Shown here: positions 4,588 to 6,169 of the stretch, in pieces
How the letters are laid out: the number at the start of each line of letters is the position of its first letter
How positions within the stretch are numbered: position 1 is the first letter of the stretch
Source: DASUHT01 sp051955775
GTDB lineage: Bacteria; Actinomycetota; Thermoleophilia; Gaiellales; JAICJC01
Reading direction: 5' to 3'
Length of the DNA stretch: 6,169 nucleotides
NCBI GenBank assembly: GCA_051955775.1
Contig: JBQCGJ010000152.1
Span: 1-6,169 of the forward strand
Notes under the pieces: model-generated
What the model was told of the DNA's origin: nothing
Databases searched by the model: none
What the model saw: only the letters and a program-made list of their open reading frames with translations
Position numbers and translations under genes: made by a program

Positions 4588-5922
4588 GTGACTCTTCCCC
4601 AAACTAGGTATGCCTCGCTGGGTGAGGCGGATATCGCCTATCAGGTGCTGGGTGAGGGCCCGCTGGATCTTCTCTATGCCAATGGCTTGACCGAGCACAT
4701 CGACGTGCAGTGGGAGCACCCGCTGATGGCCCGGTTCCTGCAGCGGCTCGCCTCGTTCAGCCGACTCATCATGTTCGACCGCCGCGGCGCTGGCGCCTCC
4801 GACCCGGTTCCGCTGGACGCCCTGCCGACATGGGAAGAGTGGGCCGATGACCTGCGGGCGGTGCTGGACGCGGTCGGGTCGGAGCGGGCGGCGATCTATG
4901 CCGAGCTGGACGCCGGGGCGGTCGGGATGATCTTCGCGGCGACCCATCCCGAGCGCACGTCCGCTCTCATCCTTGGCAATACTGTGGCGCGCTACGCCCA
5001 GGCTGAGGACTACCCGCACGGGGCCACCCAAGAGACGGTGGACGGGATCGTCGACCTTTTCCGGACGACATGGGGAACCGAGGAGCTGATCGCGGCGGTG
5101 TTCCCCAGCATGGCCAGCGATCCCGGCTTCTTGCGGTGGCGGGCCAAGTTCACCCGGGCCTCAGCCACCCCCCGCACCGCGGCGGCGCAGTACCGCTACA
5201 TCTTCGGGCTGGATGTGCGCTCGGTGCTGCCCACCATCGCTGTCCCGACGCTGGTACTGCACCGATCCAGCTTCTCCCTGGTTCCCCTCGAGCATGGCCG
5301 CTACCTCGCCAGCCACATCCCCGGCGCCCGGCTGGTGGAGGTCGCCGGAAGCGATGCCTGGTTTTTCACCGAAGGCGCCGACGAAGTCTTGGACGAGGTG
5401 GCGGAGTTCCTCACTGGGGCGCGCCCGCCGACCGTGCCCGACCGGATGCTTGCGACCGTACTGTTCAGTGACATCGCAGGGTCGACCGAGGCCGCATCGC
5501 GGCTAGGCGACCGCCGGTGGCGAGCGCTCCTGGACGCCCACTATGCGATCTTGCGGGCGGAGCTGGACCGGTTCGGCGGCCGCGAGATCGACACCGCCGG
5601 TGACGGCCTGTTCGCGACCTTCGCCGGCCCCGCCCGCGCGATCAGCTGCGCGTGCGCGATGCGCGATGCAGTCCGCGCCCTGGACATCGAAATCCGGATC
5701 GGCCTGCACACCGGCGAGGTCGAAACCGCCGGTGAGCACCTGGCAGGCATCGCGGTCCATACCGGCGCCAGGGTGGCTGCCGCGGCGCAGCCCAGCGAGG
5801 TACTCGTCTCCCGCACCGTCGCCGACCTGGTAGCCGGCTCTGGCATCCCGTTCCGCGACCGAGGCACCCACCCGCTCAAAGGCGTCCCCGGCGACTGGCA
5901 GCTGTACGCCGTCGCCAAATGA
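4588..5922 (+). CDS. Pseudohydrolase-class III nucleotide cyclase fusion
   Basis: A 444-residue soluble protein with an alpha/beta-hydrolase fold (about 1-277) joined to a class III adenylate/guanylate cyclase domain (about 284-444), the layout and size of Mycobacterium tuberculosis Rv1900c. Hydrolase landmarks include FDRRGAGASDPVP (63-75), FAATHPER (116-123), VPTLVLH (219-225) and HIPGARLVE (243-251). Aligned with family members from memory, the nucleophile Ser is Leu107 (in AELDAGA), the acid Asp is Phe229 and the catalytic His is Ala257 (GSDA where GADH is usual), so hydrolysis is unlikely. The cyclase domain keeps metal-binding Asp295 (FSDIAGST), Asp339 (GDG) and the transition-state Arg395. 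The substrate-defining Lys position is Asp335 and the catalytic Asn position is His391. In Rv1900c these positions are Asn342 and His402 and were reported dispensable, so cAMP synthesis with some cGMP is plausible. No membrane segment or signal peptide is present. It likely works as a homodimer, with the hydrolase fold as sensor. Confidence 0.9.
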   Translation: MTLPQTRYASLGEADIAYQVLGEGPLDLLYANGLTEHIDVQWEHPLMARFLQRLASFSRLIMFDRRGAGASDPVPLDALPTWEEWADDLRAVLDAVGSERAAIYAELDAGAVGMIFAATHPERTSALILGNTVARYAQAEDYPHGATQETVDGIVDLFRTTWGTEELIAAVFPSMASDPGFLRWRAKFTRASATPRTAAAQYRYIFGLDVRSVLPTIAVPTLVLHRSSFSLVPLEHGRYLASHIPGARLVEVAGSDAWFFTEGADEVLDEVAEFLTGARPPTVPDRMLATVLFSDIAGSTEAASRLGDRRWRALLDAHYAILRAELDRFGGREIDTAGDGLFATFAGPARAISCACAMRDAVRALDIEIRIGLHTGEVETAGEHLAGIAVHTGARVAAAAQPSEVLVSRTVADLVAGSGIPFRDRGTHPLKGVPGDWQLYAVAK

Positions 5923-6033
5923 CCGGCCCGACATGCCAGGCCGCGCTTTCTCAGCGGGGTGAGTCCTGCCGCGCGCCGGATCCGCCGATCTGGGCGGCAA
6001 CCTGGATCGCCAGAGTGACTGTCGTTACCGCGC

Positions 6034-6049
6034 CCGAACGGCTGTTCGG
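6034..6049 (+). terminator. 6-bp hairpin after the cyclase, weak terminator candidate
   Basis: CCGAAC (6034-6039) and GTTCGG (6044-6049) pair perfectly around a GGCT loop, 112 bases after the cyclase stop. A T-rich stretch, CTTGTTAGTTTG, follows about 20 bases on, within a second inverted repeat. The distance between stem and T-rich bases is too large for a textbook intrinsic terminator. Confidence 0.3.
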
Positions 6050-6061
6050 CTCGCGGCCGGG

Positions 6062-6082
6062 CAAACAAGCCTTGTTAGTTTG
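6062..6082. repeat. AT-richer inverted repeat downstream of the cyclase
   Basis: CAAAC (6062-6066) pairs with GTTTG (6078-6082), and AACAA/TTGTT inside can pair as an alternative. It is the most AT-rich short stretch in this end of the window and may belong to a termination or promoter region at the boundary with the next gene. Confidence 0.35.
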
Positions 6083-6169
6083 ACCAGCTTGCGCTTGGCC
6101 GGCCATGCCAGCATCGCCGCTGCCCGGCGGTTTCACGCCGCCGCCCAGATCGCCCCGCTGCGAACGTCA

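Larger units (their letters stand above)
5923..6169. other. Right-edge region without a convincing gene
   Basis: The 247 bases after the cyclase stop hold the two inverted repeats noted above. A plus frame open from TTG at 6080 to the window end reads LTSLRLAGHASIAAARRF and onward, and could be the start of a gene cut by the window edge, but no ribosome site or family motif supports it. The minus frame 5951-6136 has no recognisable content. Confidence 0.4.

Noticed and set aside
4381..5031. 216-codon minus-strand open frame
   Set aside because: Most of it is antisense to the hydrolase domain of the cyclase gene and has no conserved motif.
5503..6068. Minus-strand open frames of 165 and 175 codons
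   Set aside because: They are opposite the cyclase catalytic domain, whose motifs are clear on the plus strand.
1..6169. CRISPR array, tRNA or rRNA gene
   Set aside because: I found no regularly spaced direct repeats, no tRNA cloverleaf motifs and no conserved rRNA segments.

Overview
The window is high-GC DNA with strongly G/C-biased third codon positions, a GTG start on the largest plus-strand gene, and gene families typical of soil Actinomycetota: a rifamycin phosphotransferase, a hydrolase-cyclase fusion of the Mycobacterium Rv1900c type, and a stand-alone Lrp/AsnC ligand-binding (RAM) protein. I take it to be from an actinomycete or a related high-GC lineage. The genus cannot be read from the sequence.

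Layout. Positions 1-403 hold no gene I recognise, only GC-rich repeats and hairpins. Positions 404-1236 are a decayed stretch with everything on the minus strand: a short, apparently intact gene for a 57-residue CxCGW protein (404-577), a frameshifted stand-alone RAM gene (590-819), an IS3-family transposase remnant (about 853-1116), and a fragment resembling the C-terminal end of an S1 RNA-binding domain (about 1129-1236), which now reads in frame into the transposase remnant. Positions 1257-3899 (minus) hold a full-length 880-residue rifamycin-inactivating phosphotransferase with ATP-grasp, antibiotic-binding and swivelling His domains. Positions 3900-4587 are a 688-bp divergent intergenic region with a likely rph promoter, a 14-bp perfect palindrome and nested inverted repeats. 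Positions 4588-5922 (plus) hold a 444-residue alpha/beta-hydrolase fold joined to a class III nucleotide cyclase domain. Positions 5923-6169 hold hairpins and no convincing gene.

How the genes may work together. rph is a self-contained resistance gene. It is transcribed away from the cyclase, so the two are divergent neighbours and not an operon. The most unusual protein is the cyclase fusion. By family alignment from memory, all three catalytic positions of its hydrolase domain are replaced (Leu107, Phe229, Ala257), while both metal-binding aspartates and the transition-state arginine of the cyclase are kept. This suggests a ligand-sensing pseudohydrolase coupled to cyclic nucleotide synthesis. 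No wholly new multi-gene system is evident. The main leads are this pseudohydrolase cyclase, the S1/IS3 chimeric frame and the deletion-only RAM pseudogene.
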